Shown here piece by piece: positions 54,510 through 64,000 of a DNA stretch of 64,000 nt. A program made the position numbers and the translations under genes. Location of the stretch: positions 4,278,001 through 4,342,000 of the forward strand of contig NZ_CP040443.1 in assembly GCF_005843885.1 (NCBI RefSeq), given 5' to 3'. The notes under the pieces are model-generated. The model saw nothing but the letters and a program-made list of their open reading frames with translations, had not been told where the DNA came from and made no database searches. This stretch comes from Escherichia sp. E4742 (lineage in GTDB: Bacteria; Pseudomonadota; Gammaproteobacteria; Enterobacterales; Enterobacteriaceae). The stretch's first letter is position 1. Every line of letters starts with the position of its first letter.

Positions 54510-54686
54510 TTAATAGCGACCATGACTGCCATGATTTGGCCCACCATTTGAAGGTGGCATTGGCTTACCGGAAACCGCAGGACCACGCGGGCCATCGTTG
54601 TGGCGGTGATGATGGTGAGGAACACAAGCACTTAACAGGCTCGCGAAGACAATTGCTAACAGGCTGAAGGTAAATGTTTTTTTCAT
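54510..54686 (-). CDS. Small His-rich lipoprotein
   Basis: 58 residues from ATG 54686 (MKKTFTFSLLAIVFASLLSA then Cys21); a further in-frame ATG at 54740 is less likely. The lipobox LSAC predicts an acylated 38-residue mature protein containing seven His (HHHHRH cluster at 24-29, His52, His55), Pro and Gly rich: likely disordered and metal-binding. It lies where K-12 has ycgV. Unnamed in my memory; function unknown. Confidence 0.75.
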   Translation of the reverse strand: MKKTFTFSLLAIVFASLLSACVPHHHHRHNDGPRGPAVSGKPMPPSNGGPNHGSHGRY

Positions 54687-54811
54687 GACAAACTCTTGAA
54701 CGGTTAATGCACTGTGATTGTTATCACATAAAGGCCGCATTGTTAATATTGCCAGGAGTCTGATTATGAGTTTCGGTAACTCAGAATTGAAAGAAGCCGC
54801 GTAGCAGGCGT

Positions 54812-54845
54812 AAAAAAGCCATTATGTGCGACTCACATAATGGCT
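54812..54845 (-). terminator. ychF terminator
   Basis: Perfect 12-bp stem AGCCATTATGTG (54817-54828) / CACATAATGGCT (54834-54845), loop CGACT; TTTTTT follows on the minus strand. Confidence 0.85.
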
Positions 54846-54875
54846 CGTTATTAACCGCCAGGATATTACGCGGAA

Positions 54876-55967
54876 TTAGACGTTGAACAGGAAGTTCATC
54901 ACATCGCCATCTTTAACGATGTAGTCTTTACCTTCTGCACGCATTTTGCCCGCTTCTTTCGCACCTTGTTCACCTTTGTAAGTGATGAAATCTTCAAACG
55001 AGATGGTTTGTGCGCGGATAAAGCCTTTTTCAAAATCGGTGTGGATTTTGCCAGCAGCCTGTGGCGCAGTTGCACCAACTGGAATGGTCCATGCGCGCAC
55101 TTCTTTCACCCCAGCGGTGAAGTAAGTTTGCAGATTCAGCAGTTTATAACCAGCACGGATCACACGGTTCAGGCCCGGTTCTTCCAGCCCCAGTTCCTGC
55201 ATAAACTCGTCACGTTCTTCGTCGTCCAGTTCGGCAATGTCTGCTTCAACAGCAGCACAAACCGGAACCACGATAGAACCTTCTTTCGCCGCAATTTCAC
55301 GCACCTGGTCAAGATACGGGTTGTTTTCAAAACCGTCTTCGTTGACGTTGGCGATGTACATCGTTGGTTTCAGCGTCAGGAAGCTCAGGTAACGAATCGC
55401 CGCTTTCTCTTCTGCACTTAAATCCAGCGCGCGCAGCATGCCTGCGTTTTCCAGCTGTGGCAGGCATTTTTCCAGTACCGCCAGCTCGGCTTTCGCGTCT
55501 TTATCGCCACCTTTGGCTTTCTTCTGTACGCGGTGAATCGCACGTTCGCAGGTGTCGAGATCCGCCAGCGCCAGTTCGGTGTTGATAACTTCAATATCGT
55601 CCGCCGGGTTAACTTTGCCGGAAACGTGAATGATATTGTCATTCTCAAAGCAGCGAACAACGTGGCCGATCGCTTCGGTTTCACGAATGTTGGTCAGGAA
55701 CTGGTTACCCAGACCTTCACCTTTCGACGCGCCTTTTACCAGACCTGCGATATCGACAAACTCCATGGTCGTGGGAAGCGTACGCTGCGGTTTTACGATT
55801 TCAGCCAGTTGATCCAGGCGAGGGTCAGGCATTGGTACGACGCCTGTGTTCGGCTCGATGGTACAGAATGGAAAGTTGGCCGCTTCAATACCGGCTTTGG
55901 TCAGCGCGTTGAACAGGGTAGATTTCCCGACGTTGGGCAAACCGACGATACCGCATTTGAATCCCAT
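54876..55967 (-). CDS. ychF: Redox-responsive ATPase YchF
   Basis: 363-residue Obg-like P-loop protein. P-loop GLPNVGKST; the NVNEDGF region replaces the NKxD guanine motif, hence ATP preference; C-terminal TGS domain ends DGDVMNFLFNV. It binds ribosomes and modulates leaderless mRNA translation and oxidative stress. It follows pth by about 116 bp. Confidence 0.98.
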   Translation of the reverse strand: MGFKCGIVGLPNVGKSTLFNALTKAGIEAANFPFCTIEPNTGVVPMPDPRLDQLAEIVKPQRTLPTTMEFVDIAGLVKGASKGEGLGNQFLTNIRETEAIGHVVRCFENDNIIHVSGKVNPADDIEVINTELALADLDTCERAIHRVQKKAKGGDKDAKAELAVLEKCLPQLENAGMLRALDLSAEEKAAIRYLSFLTLKPTMYIANVNEDGFENNPYLDQVREIAAKEGSIVVPVCAAVEADIAELDDEERDEFMQELGLEEPGLNRVIRAGYKLLNLQTYFTAGVKEVRAWTIPVGATAPQAAGKIHTDFEKGFIRAQTISFEDFITYKGEQGAKEAGKMRAEGKDYIVKDGDVMNFLFNV

Positions 55968-56083
55968 GATTTAAATCACCTTAATATCTTAATAATCAAC
56001 CTGTTATCACAAACAGATTGCAGAAATGGAAATAACTTTGCCTATTATACACGGCACTCGGCAAAAATGCCGCAGACAACGAC

Positions 56084-56668
56084 TTATTGCGCTTTAAAGG
56101 CGTGCAATCGGTTCGTTGCTTTGGTCAAACCATCTGTAAACCACATTTCAGTACAACGCGCCGCTTCGTCGATGGCTTCATCAATTAACTTCTGTTCACT
56201 AACAGGTGGTTTGCCTAACACAAACCCGACAACTTTGTTTTTATCGCCCGGATGGCCGATTCCGATGCGTAAACGGTGAAAGTTAGGGTTATTACCCAAT
56301 TTACTGATGATGTCTTTCAGTCCATTGTGACCTCCGTGGCCACCGCCTAATTTAAATTTGGCGACGCCCGGAGGCAGATCCAGTTCGTCGTGTGCGACCA
56401 GAATTTCGTCCGGATTAATGCGGAAAAAACTGGCCATTGCTGCGACGGCTTTGCCGCTGAGATTCATAAATGTAGTCGGAACTAACAGGCGGACATCTTC
56501 GCCTCCGAGGGTAACTCGCGAGGTATAACCAAAGAATTTAGCCTCTTCGCGCAGGGGAGCGCGTAAACGCTCCGCCAGTAAGTCAACGAACCAGGCGCCA
56601 GCATTATGTCGCGTTGCGGCGTATTCAGCGCCGGGGTTCGCCAGGCCGACAATCAATTTAATCGTCAC
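56084..56668 (-). CDS. pth: Peptidyl-tRNA hydrolase
   Basis: 194 residues. Catalytic His in TRHNAGAW, Asn10 region GLANPG, Asp in HDELDLPPG and [11 protein letters not shown]. It frees tRNA from stalled peptidyl-tRNA; essential. Confidence 0.98.
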
Positions 56669-56945
56669 GTTTTTTTGTCCTGAGTGAGTACATAACTGGC
56701 GCGTAGTTTACTGGTTGCGGCCCCGCTTGACAAAAAACAGCGTGTTAAACGCAGATAACATAATAATTGCTAGTGTCGACTATTAGAAAGTCAAGGTGTT
56801 CAGACGGTTATTTGTAAAGTTTTGTTGAAATAAGGGTTGTAATTGTGATCACGCCCGCACATAAGCCACAGGGTGTTGTCTATACTTTACACATAAGGAA
56901 GAGGGGTATTCCCTATTACAACCCAGAAAGTTCCGGAGGTGACAC

Positions 56946-57224
56946 ATGAAACGCAAAAACGCTTCGTTACTCGGTAACGTGCTTATGGGGTTGGGTCTGG
57001 TGGTGATGGTGGTCGGCGTGGGGTATTCAATCCTCAACCAATTACCACAGTTTGATATGCCCCAGTATTTCGCACACGGTGCAGTGCTGAGTATTTTCGT
57101 CGGTGCTATTCTCTGGCTGGCGGGAGCCCGTGTTGGCGGGCATGAACAGGTGTGCGACCGTTACTGGTGGGTTCGCCACTATGACAAACGTTGCCGCCGT
57201 AGCGATAATCGCCGTCATAGCTAA
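56946..57224 (+). CDS. ychH: Small inner-membrane stress protein YchH
   Basis: 92 residues, two transmembrane segments (about 8-30 and 43-64) and a basic, Arg/His-rich tail. Induced by stress and CRP in K-12. TATACT at 56881-56886 is a likely -10, and TGTGATCACG near 56845 is a partial CRP half-site. ATG 56946 after CGGAGGTGAC. Confidence 0.93.
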   Translation: MKRKNASLLGNVLMGLGLVVMVVGVGYSILNQLPQFDMPQYFAHGAVLSIFVGAILWLAGARVGGHEQVCDRYWWVRHYDKRCRRSDNRRHS

Positions 57225-57283
57225 CAACTAAAGTAGTTTGCTGACCAGTCAGTTTGCGCTGACTGGTCAATTTAATGCCTTTC

Positions 57284-58963
57284 TTACAGATCAGCCATCG
57301 CTGCGCTGCGATTTGGGAAGAACGCCAGACGTCCCGGAATCGGTTGAATACCGGATCGGGCCATTGTACGCAGAGGCTGGAATTCCACGTTACACACGCG
57401 CAGTTCACACCCTTCAGGCAGGCGCTTCACAAAACGCTGGAATGCATCAAGACCACCGGCATCAAGCACTGGAACGGCATCCCACTTCAGAATAACAATC
57501 CGTTTTCCTTCCAGACGTGATTCCAGGTCGGTGAACAAACCTTCAGCCGCCGCGAAAAACAGCGGGCCAATAACACGCAAGACCAGCACATCATCAGGAA
57601 CGTCTACTGCCACCGGCGCCAGACGAGTCATACGGGCGATACGGCGCATAAACAGCAACGATGCCAGAACAATCCCCACGCTGATGGCAATAACCATATC
57701 AAACAGCACGGTCAGTGACATACACAGCAGCATGACGATGATGTCATCTTTCGGCGCATGACGCAGCAAGTCGACCACTTTGTGCGCTTCACTCATGTTC
57801 CACGCCACCATCAACAGCAGGGACGCCATGGCGGAAAGCGGCAGCCAGGAGAGCAGTGGTGCCAGTACCAGCAGGGCGAGAATAACCAGAATAGAGTGGA
57901 TCACCGCCGAGATAGGGGAAGTTGCCCCGGCACGGACGTTAGCGGCAGAACGCGCGATGGCAGCAGTAGCGGTAATACCACCAAAGAATGGGGCGATGAT
58001 ATTCCCCAGCCCCTGACCGACCAGTTCACTATTCGCCTTGTGCTTAGTCCCGGTCATACCATCCAGTACCACGGCGCAGAGCAGAGATTCGATCGCCCCG
58101 AGCATTGCCATTGAGAATGCCGCAGGCAGCAGGGTGCGAATAGAATCCCAGGTTAGTGTGAATTCTGAATTAGGCAGGTCCCACGGCAGCACCAGTTGCG
58201 GCAGCAGTTGAGGAATACCGTTACCCTGAGAACCATCGGCCAGAACGTAGTGGAATTGCGATCCGATGGTAGCAACATGTCCGCCAAGCAGGTTAACAAT
58301 CCCCATCACCGCGCAACCAGCCAGCAAGGCCGGAAGGTGGCCGGGTAAACGAATACCCAGACGTGGCCAGAAAATCAGAATGCCCAGCGTCACGATACCA
58401 ATCGCAGCATCACCCACATTAATGGTCGGCAGCGCCATAAATAATGCGCCGACTTTTTGTAGATAATGTTCCGGAACATGAGCCATTTGCAGACCGAGAA
58501 AATCTTTAATCTGCATGGTACCGATAGTGATCCCGATACCCGAGGTGAAGCCTAAGGTAACGGAAACCGGAATATACTCAATCAGGCGACCGAAGCGCGC
58601 CAGTCCCATCAGGATCAAAAAGATCCCCGACAACAACGTCGCAACCAGCAGGCCTGCCAGTCCAAACTGTTGCGAAACGGGATAGAGAATTACTACAAAT
58701 GCAGCAGTCGGACCGGAAACGCTAAAGCGTGATCCCCCCGTCAGAGCAATGACAATCCCCGCAACGGCAGCGGTATATAAACCGTATTGAGGAGCCACAC
58801 CACTGCCAATTGCCAACGCCATCGCCAGCGGAATAGCAATAATCCCAACGGTTATCCCGGCAATAAGGTCACGGGTAAACCGTGCGGCAGTGTATTTTTC
58901 TTTCCAGCAAGCGTCGATCAGAGCGCGGAAAGGCATCACATGTGAGGAAAATATTTTGTTCAC
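57284..58963 (-). CDS. dauA: C4-dicarboxylic acid transporter DauA (YchM)
   Basis: 559-residue SLC26A/SulP protein: about 12 transmembrane segments, SVSGPTAAF and GGITATAAIARSAANVRAGA motifs, then a cytoplasmic STAS domain with VLDAGGLDAF. It imports succinate and other C4-acids aerobically at acidic pH. Confidence 0.97.
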   Translation of the reverse strand: MNKIFSSHVMPFRALIDACWKEKYTAARFTRDLIAGITVGIIAIPLAMALAIGSGVAPQYGLYTAAVAGIVIALTGGSRFSVSGPTAAFVVILYPVSQQFGLAGLLVATLLSGIFLILMGLARFGRLIEYIPVSVTLGFTSGIGITIGTMQIKDFLGLQMAHVPEHYLQKVGALFMALPTINVGDAAIGIVTLGILIFWPRLGIRLPGHLPALLAGCAVMGIVNLLGGHVATIGSQFHYVLADGSQGNGIPQLLPQLVLPWDLPNSEFTLTWDSIRTLLPAAFSMAMLGAIESLLCAVVLDGMTGTKHKANSELVGQGLGNIIAPFFGGITATAAIARSAANVRAGATSPISAVIHSILVILALLVLAPLLSWLPLSAMASLLLMVAWNMSEAHKVVDLLRHAPKDDIIVMLLCMSLTVLFDMVIAISVGIVLASLLFMRRIARMTRLAPVAVDVPDDVLVLRVIGPLFFAAAEGLFTDLESRLEGKRIVILKWDAVPVLDAGGLDAFQRFVKRLPEGCELRVCNVEFQPLRTMARSGIQPIPGRLAFFPNRSAAMADL

Positions 58964-59048
58964 AATAATGTTTCATCCGTGAGCGCATCATCTGTCAACT
59001 AAATGGCAGGTGAAGGAGGCATAGGTCATACAAATGGATATTACAGAC

Positions 59049-59070
59049 AAAAAAACCCGCCGCAGCGGGT
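59049..59070 (-). terminator. prs terminator
   Basis: CCCGC (59056-59060) / GCGGG (59065-59069) with loop CGCA; on the minus strand a run of T follows. Confidence 0.85.
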
Positions 59071-59087
59071 CTTTGAGCCGGGTTCGA

Positions 59088-60035
<948 letters not shown>

Positions 60036-60185
60036 GAGAAGAACCTCAGGCATGCGTCCATTGGTGGAAAGAATCTGCCGAAAACTGTGCGGGCCAGGCA
60101 ATATTCTTTCCAGGCGGTGTATTAAAGAGCGCGATGCAACGTCTGGAACAAGGTGACGTTGTCACCGAAACTCAGCTTGCCCGGC

Positions 60186-61037
60186 TTAAAGCATGGCTCT
60201 GTGCAATGGGGAAAGATTGACACCTTTCGCCACAAAGCCATTGAGCCATTCCGGGGCTTGCTCTAGCACCTGGCGGGCTTCAGACTCTGTATCAAATTCA
60301 GCAAAGACACAGGCCCCTGTCCCAGTCAGGCGCGACGGGGCGTATTCTAACAGCCAGGAAAGCACCGCATCAACCTCGCGAAAACGTTTTCTTGCGATAA
60401 CCTCGCAATCATTGCTGAATTCACATTTTAGCAACGTTTCTATTGACCTTTTCGCCGTGTTGCGCGGGAGTTCGGGATCTTTAAAAATCACCGGTGTCGG
60501 AATACTCACGCCAGGGTGTGCCACCAGATACCATTTCTCTGGTGGATTCACCGGCGTTAATATTTCGCCGACCCCTTCGGCAAAAGCAGCATGACCACGG
60601 ACAAAAACCGGAACATCTGCGCCCAGCGTCAGACCGATTTCTGCCAACTCATCAACACTCAGTCCGCATTGCCACAGATGATTTAAAGCTACCAGAACTG
60701 TTGCGGCATTGGATGAACCACCGCCCAGACCACCACCCATAGGCAAACGCTTGTCAATGCTGATATCTGCACCACTTCCTTTCGGAAGACGCCCACTGGC
60801 GGCGGCTGCTTTCATCAACAACCGTGCTGCGCGAACAATCAGGTTATCTTCGTGTTCCACACCTTCAACAGGCGTTAACAGGCGGATTTCCCCATCGTTG
60901 CGAAGTTCAATGCTGATAGTGTCGCCGTAATCCAGAAACTGAAACAGCGTTTGCAGCGTGTGGTAGCCGTCCGCACGCTGACCGGTAATGTATAAAAACA
61001 GATTAAGCTTTGCCGGAGAGGGCCACTGAGTCCGCAT
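60186..61037 (-). CDS. ispE: 4-diphosphocytidyl-2-C-methyl-D-erythritol kinase
   Basis: 283-residue GHMP kinase, MEP-pathway step to isoprenoids. ATP loop PMGGGLGGGSSNAATVLVAL-type motif and N-terminal PAKLNLFLYI. Start overlaps the lolB stop by one base. Confidence 0.98.
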   Translation of the reverse strand: MRTQWPSPAKLNLFLYITGQRADGYHTLQTLFQFLDYGDTISIELRNDGEIRLLTPVEGVEHEDNLIVRAARLLMKAAAASGRLPKGSGADISIDKRLPMGGGLGGGSSNAATVLVALNHLWQCGLSVDELAEIGLTLGADVPVFVRGHAAFAEGVGEILTPVNPPEKWYLVAHPGVSIPTPVIFKDPELPRNTAKRSIETLLKCEFSNDCEVIARKRFREVDAVLSWLLEYAPSRLTGTGACVFAEFDTESEARQVLEQAPEWLNGFVAKGVNLSPLHRAML

Positions 61038-61660
61038 TATTTCACTATCCAGTTATCCATTTTTAACTTGATGCGCTGACCGCCTTCGGTGAGTTCCATG
61101 TTGGCAGGCATCGCAGGTTGCGTTTTGGTGTCATAACCGCCGTATACCACTTTCCATTTTTTACCGTTCTGACTATAGGTAATTTCGCTCAGGCGGTACT
61201 GGTCGTCCAGTTTGTAGTCGGTTGCATCACCTGGCAAACCTAAAATCCACTGGCGCAAACTGTTGAGCGGAATCGGCATTCCGGTCAATTTGCCAATCAT
61301 CTCTTCGGCGTCATCGGCGGTGTAACGCTGGCCTTTATTGTCCACTAACTGCACATTACCCGGCTGGGCATTCAACTCCAGTTCCGTGCTGCCCAATGGG
61401 TTAGTCAGCAGCAGACGGTAGCGATCCTGGCCAGTTTGCTGCCAGAAGAAACGGGCATACACTTTTTGTTGGTCAGAAATATAGGCAAACGCACCGCGTG
61501 TTTGATACTGATTAAGATTACGCACGTCTTGCTGATGCTGACGCCACTGTGGCGAGTCCGGGCTTTTGCCTGGACCTTTAGGCGTCGTAACGGAACAGGC
61601 CGTGAGCACCAGAGCAGCCAGCGGTAGCAGGCGGATAAAGCGAAAATCGGGCAGGGGCAT
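61037..61660 (-). CDS. lolB: Outer-membrane lipoprotein LolB
   Basis: 207 residues from ATG 61660 (MPLPDFRFIR); the frame goes up to 61726. Lipobox VLTAC. It takes lipoproteins from LolA and inserts them in the outer membrane. Divergent from hemA; coupled with ispE. Confidence 0.97.
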   Translation of the reverse strand: MPLPDFRFIRLLPLAALVLTACSVTTPKGPGKSPDSPQWRQHQQDVRNLNQYQTRGAFAYISDQQKVYARFFWQQTGQDRYRLLLTNPLGSTELELNAQPGNVQLVDNKGQRYTADDAEEMIGKLTGMPIPLNSLRQWILGLPGDATDYKLDDQYRLSEITYSQNGKKWKVVYGGYDTKTQPAMPANMELTEGGQRIKLKMDNWIVK

Positions 61661-61873
61661 AATAATGACAAGTCCTTGAGATACGTTGCAGTTATAACCC
61701 TTAATGCTAGCGTTACCGTCAGCCATCGTCTATGTTCAAGTTGTCTTAATTGCCAGAATCTAACGGGTTTAGGCAATTACTCCAAAAGGGGGCGCTCTCT
61801 TTTATTGATCCCGCGCATCCTGTATGATGCGAGCAGACTAACCATATCAACGTTGGTATTATTTCCCGCAGAC

Positions 61874-63130
61874 ATGACCCTTTTAGCACTCGGTATCAAC
61901 CATAAAACGGCACCTGTATCGCTGCGAGAACGTGTATCGTTTTCGCCGGACAAGCTCGATCAGGCGCTGGACAGCCTGCTTGCGCAGCCGATGGTGCAGG
62001 GCGGCGTGGTGCTGTCGACGTGTAACCGCACAGAACTTTATCTTAGCGTTGAAGAGCAGGATAACCTGCAAGAGGCGCTCATTCGCTGGTTGTGCGATTA
62101 CCATAATCTCAACGAAGAAGATCTGCGTAATAGCCTCTACTGGCATCAGGATAACGATGCGGTCAGCCATTTAATGCGTGTTGCCAGTGGTCTGGATTCA
62201 CTGGTATTGGGCGAGCCGCAAATCCTCGGTCAGGTAAAAAAAGCCTTTGCCGATTCGCAAAAAGGCCATATGAAGGCCAGCGAACTGGAGCGTATGTTCC
62301 AGAAATCTTTCTCTGTGGCGAAACGCGTTCGCACTGAAACGGATATTGGCGCCAGTGCGGTATCTGTTGCATTTGCGGCTTGTACGCTGGCGCGGCAGAT
62401 CTTTGAATCGCTTTCTACGGTAACGGTTTTGCTGGTTGGTGCGGGTGAAACCATCGAGCTGGTGGCGCGTCATCTGCGTGAACACAAAGTACAGAAGATG
62501 ATTATCGCCAACCGTACTCGCGAACGTGCCCAAATTCTGGCAGATGAAGTCGGCGCGGAAGTGATTGCCCTGAGCGATATCGACGAGCGTCTGTGCGAAG
62601 CCGATATCATCATCAGTTCCACCGCTAGCCCGCTGCCGATTATCGGTAAAGGCATGGTGGAGCGCGCATTAAAAAGTCGTCGCAACCAACCGATGCTGCT
62701 GGTCGATATTGCCGTTCCACGCGATGTTGAGCCAGAGGTTGGCAAACTGGCGAATGCCTACCTTTACAGCGTTGATGATCTGCAAAGCATTATTTCGCAC
62801 AACCTGGCGCAACGTAAAGCCGCCGCAGTTGAGGCGGAAACTATCGTTGCTCAGGAAACTAGCGAATTTATGGCGTGGCTACGCGCACAAAGCGCCAGCG
62901 AAACCATTCGCGATTATCGCAGCCAGGCTGAACAAGTTCGCGATGAGTTAACCGCCAAAGCATTAGCTGCTCTTGAGCAGGGCGGCGACGCGCAAGCCAT
63001 AATGCAGGATCTGGCATGGAAACTGACTAACCGCCTGATCCATGCGCCAACGAAATCACTTCAACAGGCCGCCCGTGACGGGGATAACGAACGCCTGAAT
63101 ATTCTGCGCGACAGCCTCGGGCTGGAGTAG
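61874..63130 (+). CDS. hemA: Glutamyl-tRNA reductase HemA
   Basis: 418 residues from ATG 61874 (MTLLALGINHKTAP). Catalytic Cys50 in STCNRTE. NADPH domain with LVGAGETIELVARHL. First committed step of 5-aminolevulinate and heme synthesis. The N-terminal region is the known heme-linked proteolysis signal. An in-frame ATG at 61676 is too far upstream. Followed by prfA at about 40 bp. Confidence 0.98.
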   Translation: MTLLALGINHKTAPVSLRERVSFSPDKLDQALDSLLAQPMVQGGVVLSTCNRTELYLSVEEQDNLQEALIRWLCDYHNLNEEDLRNSLYWHQDNDAVSHLMRVASGLDSLVLGEPQILGQVKKAFADSQKGHMKASELERMFQKSFSVAKRVRTETDIGASAVSVAFAACTLARQIFESLSTVTVLLVGAGETIELVARHLREHKVQKMIIANRTRERAQILADEVGAEVIALSDIDERLCEADIIISSTASPLPIIGKGMVERALKSRRNQPMLLVDIAVPRDVEPEVGKLANAYLYSVDDLQSIISHNLAQRKAAAVEAETIVAQETSEFMAWLRAQSASETIRDYRSQAEQVRDELTAKALAALEQGGDAQAIMQDLAWKLTNRLIHAPTKSLQQAARDGDNERLNILRDSLGLE

Positions 63131-63170
63131 CAGTACATCATTTTCTTTTTTACAGGGTGCATTTACGCCT

Positions 63171-64000
63171 ATGAAGCCTTCTATCGTTGCCAAACTGGAA
63201 GCCCTGCATGAACGCCATGAAGAAGTTCAGGCACTGCTGGGTGATGCGCAAACCATCGCCGACCAGGAACGTTTTCGCGCATTATCTCGTGAATATGCGC
63301 AGTTAAGTGATGTTTCGCGCTGTTTCACCGACTGGCAACAGGTTCAGGAAGATATCGAAACCGCGCAGATGATGCTCGACGATCCGGAAATGCGCGAGAT
63401 GGCGCAGGATGAGCTGCGTGAAGCTAAAGAAAAAAGCGAGCAACTGGAGCAACAGTTACAGGTTCTTTTGCTGCCAAAAGATCCCGATGATGAACGCAAT
63501 GCATTCCTCGAAGTGCGTGCCGGAACCGGCGGCGACGAAGCGGCGCTGTTCGCTGGCGATCTGTTCCGTATGTACAGTCGCTACGCAGAGGCCCGCCGCT
63601 GGCGTGTAGAAATCATGAGCGCCAGCGAGGGTGAACATGGCGGTTATAAAGAGATCATCGCCAAAATTAGCGGTGATGGTGTGTATGGACGTTTGAAATT
63701 CGAATCTGGCGGCCATCGCGTGCAGCGTGTTCCTGCGACGGAATCGCAAGGGCGTATTCATACTTCTGCTTGTACCGTAGCGGTAATGCCGGAGCTGCCG
63801 GAAGCGGAACTACCGGATATCAACCCGGCAGATTTGCGTATCGATACTTTCCGTTCCTCAGGCGCAGGTGGTCAGCACGTCAACACCACCGATTCGGCAA
63901 TTCGTATTACCCACTTGCCGACCGGTATTGTTGTTGAATGTCAGGACGAACGTTCGCAGCATAAAAACAAAGCGAAGGCACTTTCAGTGCTCGGTGCTCG
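63171..64000 (+). CDS. prfA: Peptide chain release factor 1, cut by the window edge
   Basis: Begins ATG 63171 (MKPSIVAKLEALHERHEEVQ) after ACAGGGTG; about 276 of the usual 360 residues are visible. The GGQ loop (GAGGQHVN) that triggers peptide release is present. Terminates translation at UAA and UAG. The downstream prmC is outside the window. Confidence 0.98.
   Translation, partial: MKPSIVAKLEALHERHEEVQALLGDAQTIADQERFRALSREYAQLSDVSRCFTDWQQVQEDIETAQMMLDDPEMREMAQDELREAKEKSEQLEQQLQVLLLPKDPDDERNAFLEVRAGTGGDEAALFAGDLFRMYSRYAEARRWRVEIMSASEGEHGGYKEIIAKISGDGVYGRLKFESGGHRVQRVPATESQGRIHTSACTVAVMPELPEAELPDINPADLRIDTFRSSGAGGQHVNTTDSAIRITHLPTGIVVECQDERSQHKNKAKALSVLGA

Overview
The window is a stretch of an Escherichia coli chromosome, or that of a very close Escherichia relative. 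From about 8.2 kb to the right edge the genes follow the order known from the 25-27 minute region of E. coli K-12, and the proteins are near-identical to their K-12 namesakes as I remember them. It runs potB-potA-pepT-roxA-phoQ-phoP-purB-hflD-mnmA-nudJ-rluE-icd, then pdeG-ymgF-ymgD-ymgG-minEDC-ycgL-ycgM-ycgN-umuDC-dsbB-nhaB-fadR-ycgB-dadAX-cvrA-ldcA-emtA-ycgR-ymgE-treA-dhaMLK-dhaR, and finally ychF-pth-ychH-dauA-prs-ispE-lolB-hemA-prfA. No rRNA, tRNA, complete insertion sequence or CRISPR array was seen.

Positions 1 to about 8.25 kb are the right end of a P2-like contractile-tail prophage. The order is sheath, tube, E/E' chaperone with a programmed -1 frameshift, tape measure, U, X, D, tail fibre and fibre-assembly protein, all on the plus strand. 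It lies directly against the 3' end of potB, whose last codons are altered, so potC and potD are not next to potAB in this window.

From 8.3 to 21 kb is core metabolism and regulation: spermidine uptake, peptidase T, ribosomal hydroxylation, PhoPQ (with a PhoP box), the purB operon (with an intragenic PurR operator), tRNA thiolation and isocitrate dehydrogenase. icd is intact and not interrupted by e14.

From 21.1 to 24.8 kb is an AT-rich, lineage-variable patch in the place where K-12 carries e14 and the bluR-bluF-ycgZ-ymgABC blue-light cluster. It holds a small cupin, a yeeN (YebC/TACO1 family) gene with its own terminator, a ykgJ-like Cys-cluster gene, a DUF302 gene and a possible decayed frame. 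pdeG, ymgF, a 3' scrap of the ycgH autotransporter, ymgD and ymgG follow.

From 28 to 47 kb are the Min division-site system, small conserved genes, the SOS mutasome umuDC (with a LexA box), dsbB, nhaB, fadR, the D-alanine catabolic pair dadAX, and envelope and peptidoglycan genes. The 1.7 kb between ycgN and umuD lacks hlyE. From 47 to 64 kb are trehalase, the PTS-dependent dihydroxyacetone kinase with its activator, and housekeeping genes ending in a prfA cut by the window edge. Compared with K-12 (from memory), ycgJ, ycgK, ycgY, hlyE, ycgV and the blu/ymg cluster are absent; a His-rich small lipoprotein gene sits at the ycgV site.
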